Shown here in pieces: positions 49,745-58,751 of a stretch of DNA of 64,000 bases; the first letter of the stretch is position 1, and every line of letters starts with the position of its first letter. This DNA comes from Hymenobacter psychrophilus (GTDB taxonomy: Bacteria; Bacteroidota; Bacteroidia; Cytophagales; Hymenobacteraceae). The stretch covers positions 192,948 through 256,947 of the forward strand of contig NZ_FNOV01000007.1 of assembly GCF_900107135.1 (NCBI RefSeq), in the 5' to 3' direction. A program made the translations under genes and the position numbers. The notes under the pieces were generated by a model. It was not told the origin of the DNA. It saw only the letters and a list, made by a program, of their open reading frames with translations, and searched no databases.

Positions 49745-50722
49745 TTACCGCGGCGAGTAGCCTACTTTTTCGCGCACTTTGTTGAGTACGCCGGTACCGT
49801 AGGCTTGGGCTTTGCTAGCCCCCTCGGCCAGTTTCTTATCCACTTCGGGCAGGTTCTGGCTGAAGAAGGCGAACTGCTCGCGCTCCTGAGCGAAGCGGGT
49901 GCGGATGGCCTCGAACAGTGCCTGCTTGGCATGGCCGTAGCCGTAGCCACCATTCAGGTAGTTCTGGCGCATTTCGGCCACTTGGTCGGCACCAGCTACC
50001 AGCGAGAACAGCTTGAAGGTGGTGTCGGTATCGGGGTTTTTGGGCGCTTCGAGCGGGGTGCTGTCCGAAACGATGGTTTTGATGGTTTTGAGCAGTGTTT
50101 TATCATCCACGAAAATGTCGATGGTGTTGCCGTAGCTCTTGCTCATCTTCTGGCCATCCACGCCGGGCACCAGCATCACCTGCTCATCCACCCGCGGGCG
50201 GGGCAGCACGAAGGTCTCGCCGTAGCGGCTGTTGAAGGCCTGGGCCATGTCGCGGGCAATTTCGAGGTGTTGCACCTGGTCTTTGCCCACCGGCACAATG
50301 TCGGCGTCGTAGAGCAGGATGTCGGCGGCCATGAGCACGGGGTAAGTAAACAGGCCCGCATTTACGTCGCTCAGCCGGTCGCTCTTGTCCTTGAAGCTGT
50401 GGGCGTTGGCCAGCATCGGGTAGGGCGTGAAGCAGCTCAGGTACCAGGTCAGCTCCGTTACCTGCGGCACATCCGATTGCCGGTAGAACAGATTTTTGTC
50501 GGTGTCGAAGCCGCAGGCCAGCCAGGCGGCGGCCACGGCGTAGGTGTTCTCGCGTAGCAGTGCCGGGTCGCGCACGGTGGTGAGCGAGTGCAGGTCAGCA
50601 ATGAAATACAGCGAGTCGTTGGCCGGATTTTTCGACAGTTCGATGGCGGGCAGAATGGCGCCGAGCAGGTTGCCTAAATGAGGACGGCCAGTGCTCTGGA
50701 TGCCGGTAAGGATGCGGGACAT
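49745..50722 (-). CDS. trpS: Tryptophanyl-tRNA synthetase
   Basis: 325 residues, the class Ic size. The HIGH-type motif is in SRILTGIQSTGRPHLGNLLG and the KMSKS loop is GQKMSKSYGNTIDIFV. It charges tRNA-Trp in the cytoplasm. It is third in a tight run: the queuosine-type transporter gene, the hypothetical exported gene, then trpS with a gap of 14 bases, so the three are likely one operon. Confidence 0.98.
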   Translation of the reverse strand: MSRILTGIQSTGRPHLGNLLGAILPAIELSKNPANDSLYFIADLHSLTTVRDPALLRENTYAVAAAWLACGFDTDKNLFYRQSDVPQVTELTWYLSCFTPYPMLANAHSFKDKSDRLSDVNAGLFTYPVLMAADILLYDADIVPVGKDQVQHLEIARDMAQAFNSRYGETFVLPRPRVDEQVMLVPGVDGQKMSKSYGNTIDIFVDDKTLLKTIKTIVSDSTPLEAPKNPDTDTTFKLFSLVAGADQVAEMRQNYLNGGYGYGHAKQALFEAIRTRFAQEREQFAFFSQNLPEVDKKLAEGASKAQAYGTGVLNKVREKVGYSPR

Positions 50723-50736
50723 GGGAGGGAAAGGGG

Positions 50737-51390
50737 TTAGTACAGCTGGCTGGCTGGTAGTATCGGGGCTTTATAAGGCTCTCCACTATTGAGGGCGCGC
50801 ACAAACGGGGCCAGATTTTCAATAGAAATTTTACGGTCGGCGAGCAGCTTTTGTAAATCGGGACGAGCGGTAATAAAGGGCGTCAGAATTTCACGAAAGT
50901 TCTTGCCGGCCCCGCTGAGGCGGTTGGCAGTCACCACTGTAAATTCCTGCTCGCCCGGGCGCTGCAGTAAATGCACCGACGTCCAGGAGGCGCCGCCCCC
51001 ATATACCATACCGCCACTGCCGGTTCTGGGCGGATTCGAAACGTAGTAACTGTATTCGTACAGCTTTACTTGGCCGCTGTCGAGAACTTCGGCAAAGCCG
51101 CGTTGTACGTCGGTACCCCCCAGCCCTTTCTTAACATGAAAGCCGCCAATGGGAACAAACTTCCGGTTGGCCACCTGAAACCAGAGCACCTCTTCCAGGT
51201 CTATTTTTTCCTTTTTGCTATTGCCTTCCTTAATAAGAAGCGTGTTTTCATCGCGTAGCTTTAGTTTGGCCGAATAGCGCACCTGACGGTTGTCTACCAG
51301 TACATACGTGCCTGATTCGTAAGATCCGAACTGCGCAAAAAGGGCCTGGGGCAGGAGTAGGGCAACGAACAGTACTAAAAAACGAATCAT
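50737..51390 (-). CDS. Exported hypothetical protein
   Basis: 217 residues from the ATG at 51390 (MIRFLVLFVALLLPQALFAQ is a signal peptide). The mature domain starts SGTYVLVDNRQVRYSAKLKL and has a beta-rich ELVLWFQVANRKFVPIGGFH-like region and a helical C-terminus. Function not recognised. It lies 22 bases after the transporter and 14 bases before trpS. Confidence 0.72.
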   Translation of the reverse strand: MIRFLVLFVALLLPQALFAQFGSYESGTYVLVDNRQVRYSAKLKLRDENTLLIKEGNSKKEKIDLEEVLWFQVANRKFVPIGGFHVKKGLGGTDVQRGFAEVLDSGQVKLYEYSYYVSNPPRTGSGGMVYGGGASWTSVHLLQRPGEQEFTVVTANRLSGAGKNFREILTPFITARPDLQKLLADRKISIENLAPFVRALNSGEPYKAPILPASQLY

Positions 51391-51412
51391 AGGGTCAGTA
51401 GAAAAACAGTAG

Positions 51413-52165
51413 TTATACACTCACATCGGCCTGGGCCTGTTGCTGGAGTACCTCGGATTCGTCCTGGCCCAGGTACCGGTCGATGAGGTAGTGGGCGAGG
51501 TAGAGCACGGGCGTAAGCAGGATGGCCGCCGCAAATTTATACCAGTAATTGGTGTTGGCCACGGCCAGCACCTGATTCAGCGTCCAGTTGCCGAACACGT
51601 AGAAGGCCACGAACAGGACCACCACCGAATCGACGAGCTGGGAAACGAGCGTGGAGCCAGTGGCCCGCAGCCAGATGTAGCGCCCGCCCGCCACGCGCCG
51701 GAACCACTGGAAAATGCTGGCATCGAGCACCTGCCCGATAACAAAGGCCACGAGCGAGCCGATGATAATGCCTAGTCCCTGCCGAAAAATGCTGTGGTAA
51801 GCAAAGTCGATATCAAACGGCCGGCCCTGCGAGTCGGTGCGGTTTACATCGAGCCAGAACTGGGCCGGTGGCAGCTCGGTGGTGGCCAGAATCACGAGGA
51901 AGGCGTACAAAATCAGGCCCACCGTGAGGAAGCTGATGCGCAACACCCCCGCGCGCCCAAAGTACTCGTTGATGATGTCGGTGGTGATGAACACCACGGG
52001 CCAGATGATGACGCCCGCCGTGAGGTTGCCGGGCAGCCCCATCAGCTTATCAACCGAAAAAATCTTCACCCCAATGATTTCGGCCAGCAGCGCATTCACG
52101 ATAAAAATACCGCTGAGCACCAAGTAGAGCTGCTGTTTTTTGTGCGCGAAGGTTTTAGCGGGCAT
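51413..52165 (-). CDS. Queuosine precursor transporter (YhhQ/VUT family)
   Basis: 250 residues with six hydrophobic segments. LVLSGIFIVNALLAEIIGVK, TTDIINEYFG and LVSQLVDSVVVLFVAF are the conserved motifs of the YhhQ/VUT family, which takes up queuosine precursors (preQ0/preQ1) in the inner membrane. Last residues Gln/Asp/Ser rich. It begins the operon with the hypothetical gene and trpS; a terminator of the upstream gene lies 15 bases before its start. Confidence 0.9.
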   Translation of the reverse strand: MPAKTFAHKKQQLYLVLSGIFIVNALLAEIIGVKIFSVDKLMGLPGNLTAGVIIWPVVFITTDIINEYFGRAGVLRISFLTVGLILYAFLVILATTELPPAQFWLDVNRTDSQGRPFDIDFAYHSIFRQGLGIIIGSLVAFVIGQVLDASIFQWFRRVAGGRYIWLRATGSTLVSQLVDSVVVLFVAFYVFGNWTLNQVLAVANTNYWYKFAAAILLTPVLYLAHYLIDRYLGQDESEVLQQQAQADVSV

Positions 52166-52179
52166 GGGGGGTAGAATGA

Positions 52180-52222
52180 AAAAAGGGCCCGGCCGGAGGC
52201 AGCCGAAGAGCAGGACCGGGCG
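52180..52222 (-). terminator. Terminator of the 52248 lipoprotein gene
   Basis: GCCCGG / CCGGGC arms with T-run on the minus strand, just past the stop at 52248 and 15 bases before the next start at 52165. Confidence 0.65.
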
Positions 52223-52247
52223 AGTGCTTAACCAGGCAGGGGAGAAG

Positions 52248-52922
52248 CTAAGGCCCGAAGGTATAGTCCTTAGCCAGCATCGTGCGTAGCTGCTTGGCCA
52301 CGCTGGTTTCGTCTAGGGGCTCGTGCTCGATGGGGGACGTGTGGCAGTAGTAGACAATGGCTCGCTGTTGGGCGTCGTACACGAACACCCCAATTTCCGA
52401 CCTAGCCTTCACCGAAACGGGTACCAGCATCCCCATCGTCAGCAGGCCCACGCCGATGCTTTTGGCTACCTGGCCACCGTAGTTACCGGGGCTGCGGGTG
52501 AAGCCTCGCGCCGCCGTAACGAAAACGTAGCGCTGGCCCTGTTGCTGCAACAAATAATCGAGTACCGGCAAATTGGCCCCGCCCCCCAACTGCGGCCGGC
52601 TGTTAAGCGCCGCCACGGCCCGGCCAATTTCCTGCTCGGCCTGAAGACGCAACGAGTCCGGAATTACTAGTTCGCCGCTCAGACGCAGTCCGGCTTGCTG
52701 GGCCCGCAGCTGCCGACGCAGCAGCCCCACCGAAGCGCGGGTTGCGGCACTGTCGAATACTACTTGGTTGCCGCGCTGGATAGAGCCGATAGCCGATATG
52801 GGCGTAGTAAACGGCATGGCCGGGGCTTCGGTGGGCTGAAAACCAGCTTGAGTGAGGCTATGTGCCGAGGCACAACCAGCCAGCAGCAGAGCCAGCAGGT
52901 AATACAGCAAACTTCTAATCAT
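52248..52922 (-). CDS. Hypothetical lipoprotein
   Basis: 224 residues: MIRSLLYYLLALLLAGCASA is a lipoprotein signal (Cys17). The mature part has a helical section (LLRRQLRAQQAGLRL), then VLDYLLQQQGQRYVFVTAAR, a hydrophobic SIGVGLLTMGMLVPVSV stretch, and IGVFVYDAQQRAIVYYCHTS, with an alpha/beta fold. The family is unknown to me. Its own terminator follows. Confidence 0.72.
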   Translation of the reverse strand: MIRSLLYYLLALLLAGCASAHSLTQAGFQPTEAPAMPFTTPISAIGSIQRGNQVVFDSAATRASVGLLRRQLRAQQAGLRLSGELVIPDSLRLQAEQEIGRAVAALNSRPQLGGGANLPVLDYLLQQQGQRYVFVTAARGFTRSPGNYGGQVAKSIGVGLLTMGMLVPVSVKARSEIGVFVYDAQQRAIVYYCHTSPIEHEPLDETSVAKQLRTMLAKDYTFGP

Positions 52923-53035
52923 AAGTAGCGGGAGCCGTTCATAAAAGCCGGCCTGAAGAAGCAGATCTAAAGTAGATAAATCAATTCACTTCAAACCCCA
53001 CCAACGGCTGGGGGCAGCCTCCGGCCCGCCGAGTA

Positions 53036-53953
53036 CTACTCAGCCACCGAAAACGTGCTGCCTTCTATGGCCAGGCTGGTCCAGGGAAACTGGGTGCGCG
53101 CCTCGGTTAGCAGCGGTTCCAGGTCGCGGTAGCGGCTGCTGAAGTGGCCGATGATCAGGCGTTGCACTTCGGCGCGGCGGGCCAGCAGGCCGGCTTGGCG
53201 GGCGGTGCTGTGGTGGGTGGTGGCGGCCCGCTCACGCATATCGTCCAGAAATGTAGCCTCGTGGTAGAGTAAATCTACTCCGTGCACCAGCTCGGACAGG
53301 GTTTCGGTGTAAAGTGTGTCGGAGCAGAAGGCGTAGCTGCGGGCGTGCTTGGGCTCGGTGGTAACGGCCGCGTTGAGGGCCAGCACCTGGCCGGCCGCGT
53401 CGCGCACATCTTCGCCCAAGGTAAGCGCCGTAAGCTGGGCGGGCGTCAGGCCGGCGGGCAGCTGTTCGGCCAGCAGCCGGCGCCGCTTGGGTTTCTCGCG
53501 GAACATGTAGCCGCAACACGGAACGCGGTGGCGCATGGGCAGCGAGTGTACCGTCAGATTTTTATCCTCGAAAATAAGCCGGTGCTCAGTGGTATCGACG
53601 GCCGTGAATTCGAGCGTAAAGTTGAGGTGGGTATGCGAGTGCCGGAACTGGGTGGTCAGGATTTCGTCGAGGCCGGCCGGGCCGAACAGGTGCAGCGGCT
53701 CGGTGCGGCCAGTCAGGTTCATGGTACCCAACAGCCCAAACAGCCCGAAAAAATGGTCGCCATGCAGGTGGCTGATGAAGATGGTGTGCAGCCGCTGGGG
53801 CCGCAGCTTGTACTCCAGCAGCCGCCGCTGGGTGCCCTCGCCACAGTCGATGAGGTAGGGCGTGCCGTTCACACTCAGCAACTGGGCCGTGTGGTGGCGG
53901 TCGGGAAACGGGGTGGCCGAGGCACTGCCCAGAATTTTCAGCTCAAACTCCAA
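53036..53953 (-). CDS. rnz: Ribonuclease Z (tRNA 3' endonuclease)
   Basis: 305 residues with a TTG start at 53953 (MEFELKILGSASATPFPDRH). The metallo-beta-lactamase metal site is SHLHGDHFFG (His62, His64, Asp66, His67); AFCSDTLYTE and LLYHEATF supply later ligands, and LIIGHFSSRY is the final motif. It cuts the 3' trailer of tRNA precursors without CCA, which fits the tRNA here lacking CCA. Seven bases upstream of the start lies an AGCTNNN heptad array. Confidence 0.95.
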   Translation of the reverse strand: MEFELKILGSASATPFPDRHHTAQLLSVNGTPYLIDCGEGTQRRLLEYKLRPQRLHTIFISHLHGDHFFGLFGLLGTMNLTGRTEPLHLFGPAGLDEILTTQFRHSHTHLNFTLEFTAVDTTEHRLIFEDKNLTVHSLPMRHRVPCCGYMFREKPKRRRLLAEQLPAGLTPAQLTALTLGEDVRDAAGQVLALNAAVTTEPKHARSYAFCSDTLYTETLSELVHGVDLLYHEATFLDDMRERAATTHHSTARQAGLLARRAEVQRLIIGHFSSRYRDLEPLLTEARTQFPWTSLAIEGSTFSVAE

Positions 53954-53959
53954 AATTTT

Positions 53960-53996
53960 CAGCTATTAGCTGACAGCTATTGGCTGTTAGCTTTTT
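53960..53996. repeat. AGCTNNN heptad array upstream of rnz
   Basis: AGCTATT-AGCTGAC-AGCTATT-GGCTGTT-AGCTTTT, strict 7-base period. It is the mRNA leader of rnz. The start region even repeats AGCTGAAAATT from the array edge. Confidence 0.8.
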
Positions 53997-54045
53997 TGTG
54001 AGGGTAAGGAATGGGCAGTGGCCGCTTTGCAAGCAACCATAAAAA

Positions 54046-54106
54046 AGCTGTTGGCTGTTGGCCGTCAGCAAAAAGCTAACAGCTAACAGCCAACAGCTAA
54101 TAGCTT
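54046..54106. repeat. AGCTNNN heptad array at the STAS gene end
   Basis: AGCTGTT-GGCTGTT-GGCCGTC-AGCAAAA-AGCTAAC-AGCTAAC-AGCCAAC-AGCTAAT-AGCTTAC: nine units in 7-base register, ending about 9 bases from the STAS stop at 54115. Confidence 0.85.
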
Positions 54107-54114
54107 ACCAAGCG

Positions 54115-54489
54115 CTATTCTTTGCTGGTGAGGTCGCGCTCGATGGCGTGCAGGAAGATGCGGTCGATACCTTCTTCCACGGTGGGCAGAATGTGCAGCA
54201 CCGATTCGAGCTTGCTGATGGTGATGAGCTTCATCACGTGGTCCTGCAGGCCGGTCATTACCAGCAGGCCGCCAGTGGAGTTGCACAGGCGGTTGGCAAT
54301 CAGAATAGAGCTCAGGCCCGACGAATCGGTATACTTCACGTTGCTCAAATCCAGAATCAGGTTGTTGATACCCTCGGCGTTAAGCTTCACGAATTCCGAT
54401 TTCAAATCGGGCGCAACAGTGGTGTCGAGCTTTTTTTCGTCAATCGTGATGATGGTGTAGGTCTCTTTTTTATCGATGGAGTACTTCAT
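54115..54489 (-). CDS. STAS-domain anti-sigma factor antagonist-like protein
   Basis: 124 residues from the ATG at 54489 (MKYSIDKKETYTIITIDEKK). The STAS fold has LILDLSNVKYTDSSGLSSIL, with the DSSG phosphorylatable Ser typical of SpoIIAA/RsbV proteins. It likely takes part in a partner-switching or lipid/transport control pathway; no kinase or phosphatase is next to it. A DUF4198 gene ends 103 bases upstream. Confidence 0.9.
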   Translation of the reverse strand: MKYSIDKKETYTIITIDEKKLDTTVAPDLKSEFVKLNAEGINNLILDLSNVKYTDSSGLSSILIANRLCNSTGGLLVMTGLQDHVMKLITISKLESVLHILPTVEEGIDRIFLHAIERDLTSKE

Positions 54490-54591
54490 ACCGCAGGTCG
54501 GTTCGGTTGTTTTGGGAGTAGTTGCGAAGGTAGCAAAAAAAGCCGTTGGGTGTGAATCCTGGATGAAGTCCCAAAAAGGGTCTGACAAACG

Positions 54592-55449
54592 CTACAACCG
54601 GGCTTTTCCCGGTAGTCCGAAGGTCAGCGTGCTCCAGGTGCTCTGCCAGTCGGCTCCGGCAGCGGCCGGCGCACTCTCCATGCGCACGGTGCTGACCAGA
54701 TACTGGCCGGGGCCGGACAAATGTAACAACACCCGACCGTTTTGGTTGCTGCGGATTTTTTGCAGCAGCGCCTGGGGCTGTGCGCCGCGCCGCCACAGCA
54801 CCACCAACTGGCCCGCAACGGGCTGTCCGGCCCGTAGCACGCGCACCGTCATCGGGGCCTCGGGAGCTAAATGATAGGGGTTTTGCTCGGGCACCAGCTC
54901 CAGGGGCAGGCCCACCGGCCGGGCCCAGGCGCGGGCGGTATCGGCGGGGTTGGGCGGACCGGCCTGCACCAGCGTTTTGGCGCAACGCCGGTAGGCCTCG
55001 CGGCCGGGCTCGGTGGTCTGGCCCCGCTGTTCGCGCAGGGCCAGCACGTTATCGAGCCCTTCCTGCTGCAGATATGCAGAAAACCTAGCGGCTTCCAGCG
55101 TGATGATGGCATTATTGGTGACCAGCGCCACGAGGTGAGTGCCGGGCTGGTGGAGCGTAACGGTGCTCTGGATGGTATCGGTAGTGGCGGTAGGGTTGGC
55201 AGCAGAAGCGGAAGCAGTCAGTAAATCGAGGAAAGGCGCGCCGGGGGCGTAATGGCGTAGCAGTTCGAGGCGGGCGCGGCGGCCAGCCCAGGGTTGGCCG
55301 CGGAAATCTTCGCCCGACAGCCGCCGCAGATGCACGCGCGCGCCCGGCGCCACCACAAACCGCGTTGGTTCCAGCCAGAACTCGTTGGCTAGCAATGCAG
55401 TGCTGGCCGTTAGCAGCAGAACCAGCAGAACAGACAGGAGGTGTTTCAT
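54592..55449 (-). CDS. Exported DUF4198-like protein
   Basis: 285 residues from the ATG at 55449 (MKHLLSVLLVLLLTASTALL is the signal). The pattern NEFWLEPTRFVVAPGARVHL and the later AGQPVAGQLVVLWRRG fits DUF4198 (PF10670), a beta-sandwich family linked to metal or nickel transport in other bacteria. That link is only from family association. It is a separate gene upstream of the STAS gene. Confidence 0.8.
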   Translation of the reverse strand: MKHLLSVLLVLLLTASTALLANEFWLEPTRFVVAPGARVHLRRLSGEDFRGQPWAGRRARLELLRHYAPGAPFLDLLTASASAANPTATTDTIQSTVTLHQPGTHLVALVTNNAIITLEAARFSAYLQQEGLDNVLALREQRGQTTEPGREAYRRCAKTLVQAGPPNPADTARAWARPVGLPLELVPEQNPYHLAPEAPMTVRVLRAGQPVAGQLVVLWRRGAQPQALLQKIRSNQNGRVLLHLSGPGQYLVSTVRMESAPAAAGADWQSTWSTLTFGLPGKARL

Positions 55450-55639
55450 GCGGCGGGACTCAGGTGGGACGGCTGACTGCAAGATAATCGACTTTGATCG
55501 GGCGGGCCCGGCAAATTGTGCGGAACCGTTGGAGTAGAATATTTTTAATCAAATATTAATGTATCAAGATATAACAAAATTAAAAGTGGGCCGTTAATGA
55601 TGGCAAATGTTTAATCTTTTCACCCAAAAACTTAAACAA

Positions 55640-56653
55640 ATGCACACGCCCTTCCTTTCTTTCCGTCTGGTTCGAGGTCTGCTCGCTATGGTGGCTCTCG
55701 CTTCTGTCACTCTCCTCACATCGTGCGACGACGATGACGATAACAACGTCATTCCCGCGCAGAACATCGTGCAGGTAGCGCAGGGCGATGCCCGGTTTTC
55801 GACGTTGGTAGCGGCCGTTACCAAGGCCGACCTAGGCACCACGCTTGCGGGCACGGGGCCGTTTACGGTATTCGCGCCCACCAACGATGCCTTTGCCAAG
55901 CTGGGCTCGCCCTTCAACTCGGCCGCCAGCATCACGGCCATTACCGATCCGGCCCAGATTGCCACACTGAAAGATATTCTGCTCTACCACGTAGTAGCCG
56001 GCGACATAAAGGCGGCTGATATTTCAACCGGTGCCAGCTCGCAGAAAACCGCCCGGCCAGCCAGCTCTGCCATTGTCAACGACAATACGATTTACCTTAC
56101 CAAGAATGCCAACGGCGTATTCATCAACGGCCTGACTAAAGTGGTAGTGGCCGATGTTGATGCCTCCAACGGCACGATTCACGCCATCGACAACGTGCTG
56201 ATGCCGCCGACCCAGTCGATTACTGAGATTTTAGCAGGTTTTAACACGGGACCTACTCCCGAATTTAGCCTGTTGCTACAAGCCCTAAGCCGCCCGGCTG
56301 CCGCCAGTATTCTGGCCGCTGCCGCCGACCCGGCCGCCAACATAACGGTGTTCGCGCCCACCGATGCGGCTTTTCGCACCCTGCTCAGCGGTGCTGCCCT
56401 TAGCTCCGTCTCCGATGCCAACCTTGTGGCCATTCTTTCGCGCCACGTAATTACCACGGGCCGGGTATTCTCGTCTGACTTAGCCGCCGGCCAGATTGCT
56501 ACGGCTGCCGGAGCCAATACGGTTACCGTTGCTGCCAGCGGCACCGGCTTCACGGTGCGTGGCGGAACGGGTACGGCCGCCAATATTACGAACGCTAACA
56601 TTTTGGCTGATAATGGGCTGGTGCATATCATCGATCAGGTGTTGCTGCCCTAG
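55640..56653 (+). CDS. Two-domain fasciclin lipoprotein
   Basis: 337 residues from the ATG at 55640 (MHTPFLSFRLVRGLLAMVAL); an ATG at 55607 gives 11 more residues. Lipobox VTLLTSC gives an acylated Cys, followed by an acidic DDDDDNN run. Two FAS1 domains follow: FSTLVAAVTKADLGTTL ... TGPFTVFAPTNDAFAKL and ... ITVFAPTDAAFRTLL ... GLVHIIDQVLLP. It is anchored in the envelope for adhesion or matrix interaction. It ends with its own terminator and is AT-richer upstream. Confidence 0.93.
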   Translation: MHTPFLSFRLVRGLLAMVALASVTLLTSCDDDDDNNVIPAQNIVQVAQGDARFSTLVAAVTKADLGTTLAGTGPFTVFAPTNDAFAKLGSPFNSAASITAITDPAQIATLKDILLYHVVAGDIKAADISTGASSQKTARPASSAIVNDNTIYLTKNANGVFINGLTKVVVADVDASNGTIHAIDNVLMPPTQSITEILAGFNTGPTPEFSLLLQALSRPAAASILAAAADPAANITVFAPTDAAFRTLLSGAALSSVSDANLVAILSRHVITTGRVFSSDLAAGQIATAAGANTVTVAASGTGFTVRGGTGTAANITNANILADNGLVHIIDQVLLP

Positions 56654-56691
56654 TTGCCGGCTGCTCGTCTTGCCGATGGGCTGCTACGCAG

Positions 56692-56730
56692 AAAAGCCCG
56701 GTTCCGCTTTGGCGGGGCCGGGCTTTTTTT
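56692..56730 (+). terminator. Terminator of the fasciclin lipoprotein gene
   Basis: AAAAGCCCGG / CCGGGCTTTT stem with run of T, 39 bases after the stop. Confidence 0.9.
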
Positions 56731-56775
56731 TAGCTGAAGCTGAAAAGAATAGGGCAATACCCCTCGTTTCGCTGT

Positions 56776-58632
56776 TCAGCTGCGCTCCAGGGCCAGCTGG
56801 TAGGCGTGCTCGTAGTACACACGCAGGTTTTTCCAGTCGAACATTTCGGCCGAGCTTTCCACGTTGTTGCGTTGCATAATTCGCTCGCGGCGGTTGAGCT
56901 GCACGAATTCCCAGAGCATGTCGGTCAGTTCCTCGGCGGCCTCCTCGAAGCTCTTTTCCTGGCGATGCACCACAAAAATTCCTTGCTCTTCGTGGGTCGG
57001 CACGTTCTGCAGCACGTAGTCGCCGAAGCCCGACAAGTCGGAAGTAACGGCCGGCACGCCGCGGGCCACGCACTCCAGGGGCGTGTAGCCCCAGGGCTCG
57101 TAGTAGCTCGGAAACACGCCCAGGTGGCAGCCGCGCACAAACTGCCCGTACTCCATGCCAAACAGGGGCGAAGTGGGCGACACAAAATCGGGGTGGTACA
57201 CGATTTTCACCCGGTCGTGCTGGTTGTTTACCAGGTTGGCCTGCCGCAGGAAGTGAAGGATGTCGTCGTTCTGGTCATCGACCAGGTTGTGGGTGATGAC
57301 GGGGGGCAGCGCTTTGGTTTTCCAGCTTTGCAGGGTGCGGCGGTAGCGCAGGCGCCAGTAGTCGTCGACCATCGTGCTCAGGTCGGGCAGGCGGTTGTCG
57401 TCGGAAGCGGCGGCGGCAAAAAACAGCCGCTCGCCCACCTGCCGCTCAATGGCCTGGCAGGTTTCGCGCACTTCCTCCAGCACGGCCCGGCTATGCAGCA
57501 CCTGGGGGTTGATGCTGTGGAAGGGCCGCTTGGTGATGAAAAACATGACCACGTTGGTTTCCAGCCCGCTTTGCTGCAGGCGGTAGTTGAGCCGGGCCAG
57601 GGCTTCCAGCGTCAGGTCGAAGCCTTTGTTGTGGTACTCGTAGCGGCCACTTGTAAACAGGTACAGCGTTTTGTCGAGGTCGAAGGAGTAGCTCTGGAAG
57701 AAATGCGCCATCACGAACTCGTGAATCTTGTTTTTGTACTGCTGGTGCAGGTTCTGGAACTCGTGCAGGGCCACAAACCGCTCGATGTTGAGGCCGTTGG
57801 GCAGCACGGCATCCGGAATCCGGTCGAGCAGGTAAATGCACTCGCGCACCGTCAGCTCGCTCACCGTGGTAAACACATGGGCCCCGTGCGCGGCGGCGCG
57901 CTCCATGGTTACGGCCGGCTCGATATTGAAGCGTTGCGCCTCCGCCTGCCAGTTCACCTGCATGAGGTGGTCGTAGAAGTTGGGGTCGTTCATGGCCAGA
58001 TAGCGGCCCAGCAACGTAGCGTGGGTGGTGAACACCACCTGCACCGGCACCTGCTCGCGGCGCAGGGCCGGAATGGCCACGCCGGTCATCCACTCGTGGA
58101 AGTGGGCAATCAGCCGTTGGGGCGGATTCGTTTCGGCGGCCAGTAGCTGCAAAAATACCTTCGCCAGCTCGCCGAAGGCTACTACCTGGTGCAGCAGGTC
58201 GTCGGTGGCGGGCACCGGAATGTGGTGATGCTCCCAAAGGTCGGCCTTGATGGCGTCGAGCCGCGGGTAAGCCTGGTAGGGGTCGATGAGCACCACGCGG
58301 GGGCGCCCCGTTATAAGCCAGGTGCCCAGCTGCACCTGGTAGCCCAGCGCACGCATGGCCCGGACGGCGGCGGCAAATGGGTCGTCGGAGGTGGAAGAGG
58401 CCAGCTGCTCGTCGTCGTAGGGCTCGAACTCGGCCTGGGCCTGCTGCGGAAAGTAGGGCCCCAGCAGGCAGTACTGCTCGCCCCATACCTGCCGGGTAGC
58501 CGGCACCTTGCTGCGAATAACCGTATAAATGCCGCCCACCTGATTGCAGACTTCCCAAGCCACTTCCACCAGTAGGGTATTGGCAGCAATAGCGGCGGCG
58601 GTAGGAGCGGGGGCAAGCGAAGAAGTAGGCAT
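56776..58632 (-). CDS. Glycogen synthase, GT3 (eukaryotic type)
   Basis: 618 residues from the ATG at 58632 (MPTSSLAPAPTAAAIAANTL). VEVAWEVCNQVGGIYTVIRSK corresponds to the EVAWEVxNKVGGIYTV signature of yeast and animal glycogen synthase (GT3), unlike the GlgA of most bacteria. Further conserved parts are TTHATLLGRYLA, LPNGLNIERF, FPSYYEPWGYTPLECVARGVP and TSDLSGFGDYV. It elongates glycogen from UDP-glucose. It follows the GH13 branching-type gene on the same strand by 119 bases. Confidence 0.95.
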   Translation of the reverse strand: MPTSSLAPAPTAAAIAANTLLVEVAWEVCNQVGGIYTVIRSKVPATRQVWGEQYCLLGPYFPQQAQAEFEPYDDEQLASSTSDDPFAAAVRAMRALGYQVQLGTWLITGRPRVVLIDPYQAYPRLDAIKADLWEHHHIPVPATDDLLHQVVAFGELAKVFLQLLAAETNPPQRLIAHFHEWMTGVAIPALRREQVPVQVVFTTHATLLGRYLAMNDPNFYDHLMQVNWQAEAQRFNIEPAVTMERAAAHGAHVFTTVSELTVRECIYLLDRIPDAVLPNGLNIERFVALHEFQNLHQQYKNKIHEFVMAHFFQSYSFDLDKTLYLFTSGRYEYHNKGFDLTLEALARLNYRLQQSGLETNVVMFFITKRPFHSINPQVLHSRAVLEEVRETCQAIERQVGERLFFAAAASDDNRLPDLSTMVDDYWRLRYRRTLQSWKTKALPPVITHNLVDDQNDDILHFLRQANLVNNQHDRVKIVYHPDFVSPTSPLFGMEYGQFVRGCHLGVFPSYYEPWGYTPLECVARGVPAVTSDLSGFGDYVLQNVPTHEEQGIFVVHRQEKSFEEAAEELTDMLWEFVQLNRRERIMQRNNVESSAEMFDWKNLRVYYEHAYQLALERS

Positions 58633-58751
58633 TGACAGGGAATAAAGCGACGAGCCGCAAGCTACAAGCTTCGGGCTGTAAGTTGCAAGCTTTGGTTTTG
58701 AGCGGTAAACTAAGCTTCCTACGCTTGCGGCGTACAGCTTATAGCGTACGA

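Noticed and set aside
57491..58660. A minus-strand frame of 389 codons overlapping the glycogen synthase gene
   Set aside because: Same strand, other frame of a clear GT3 gene; its Arg/Ala/Gly composition is typical of a shifted frame.
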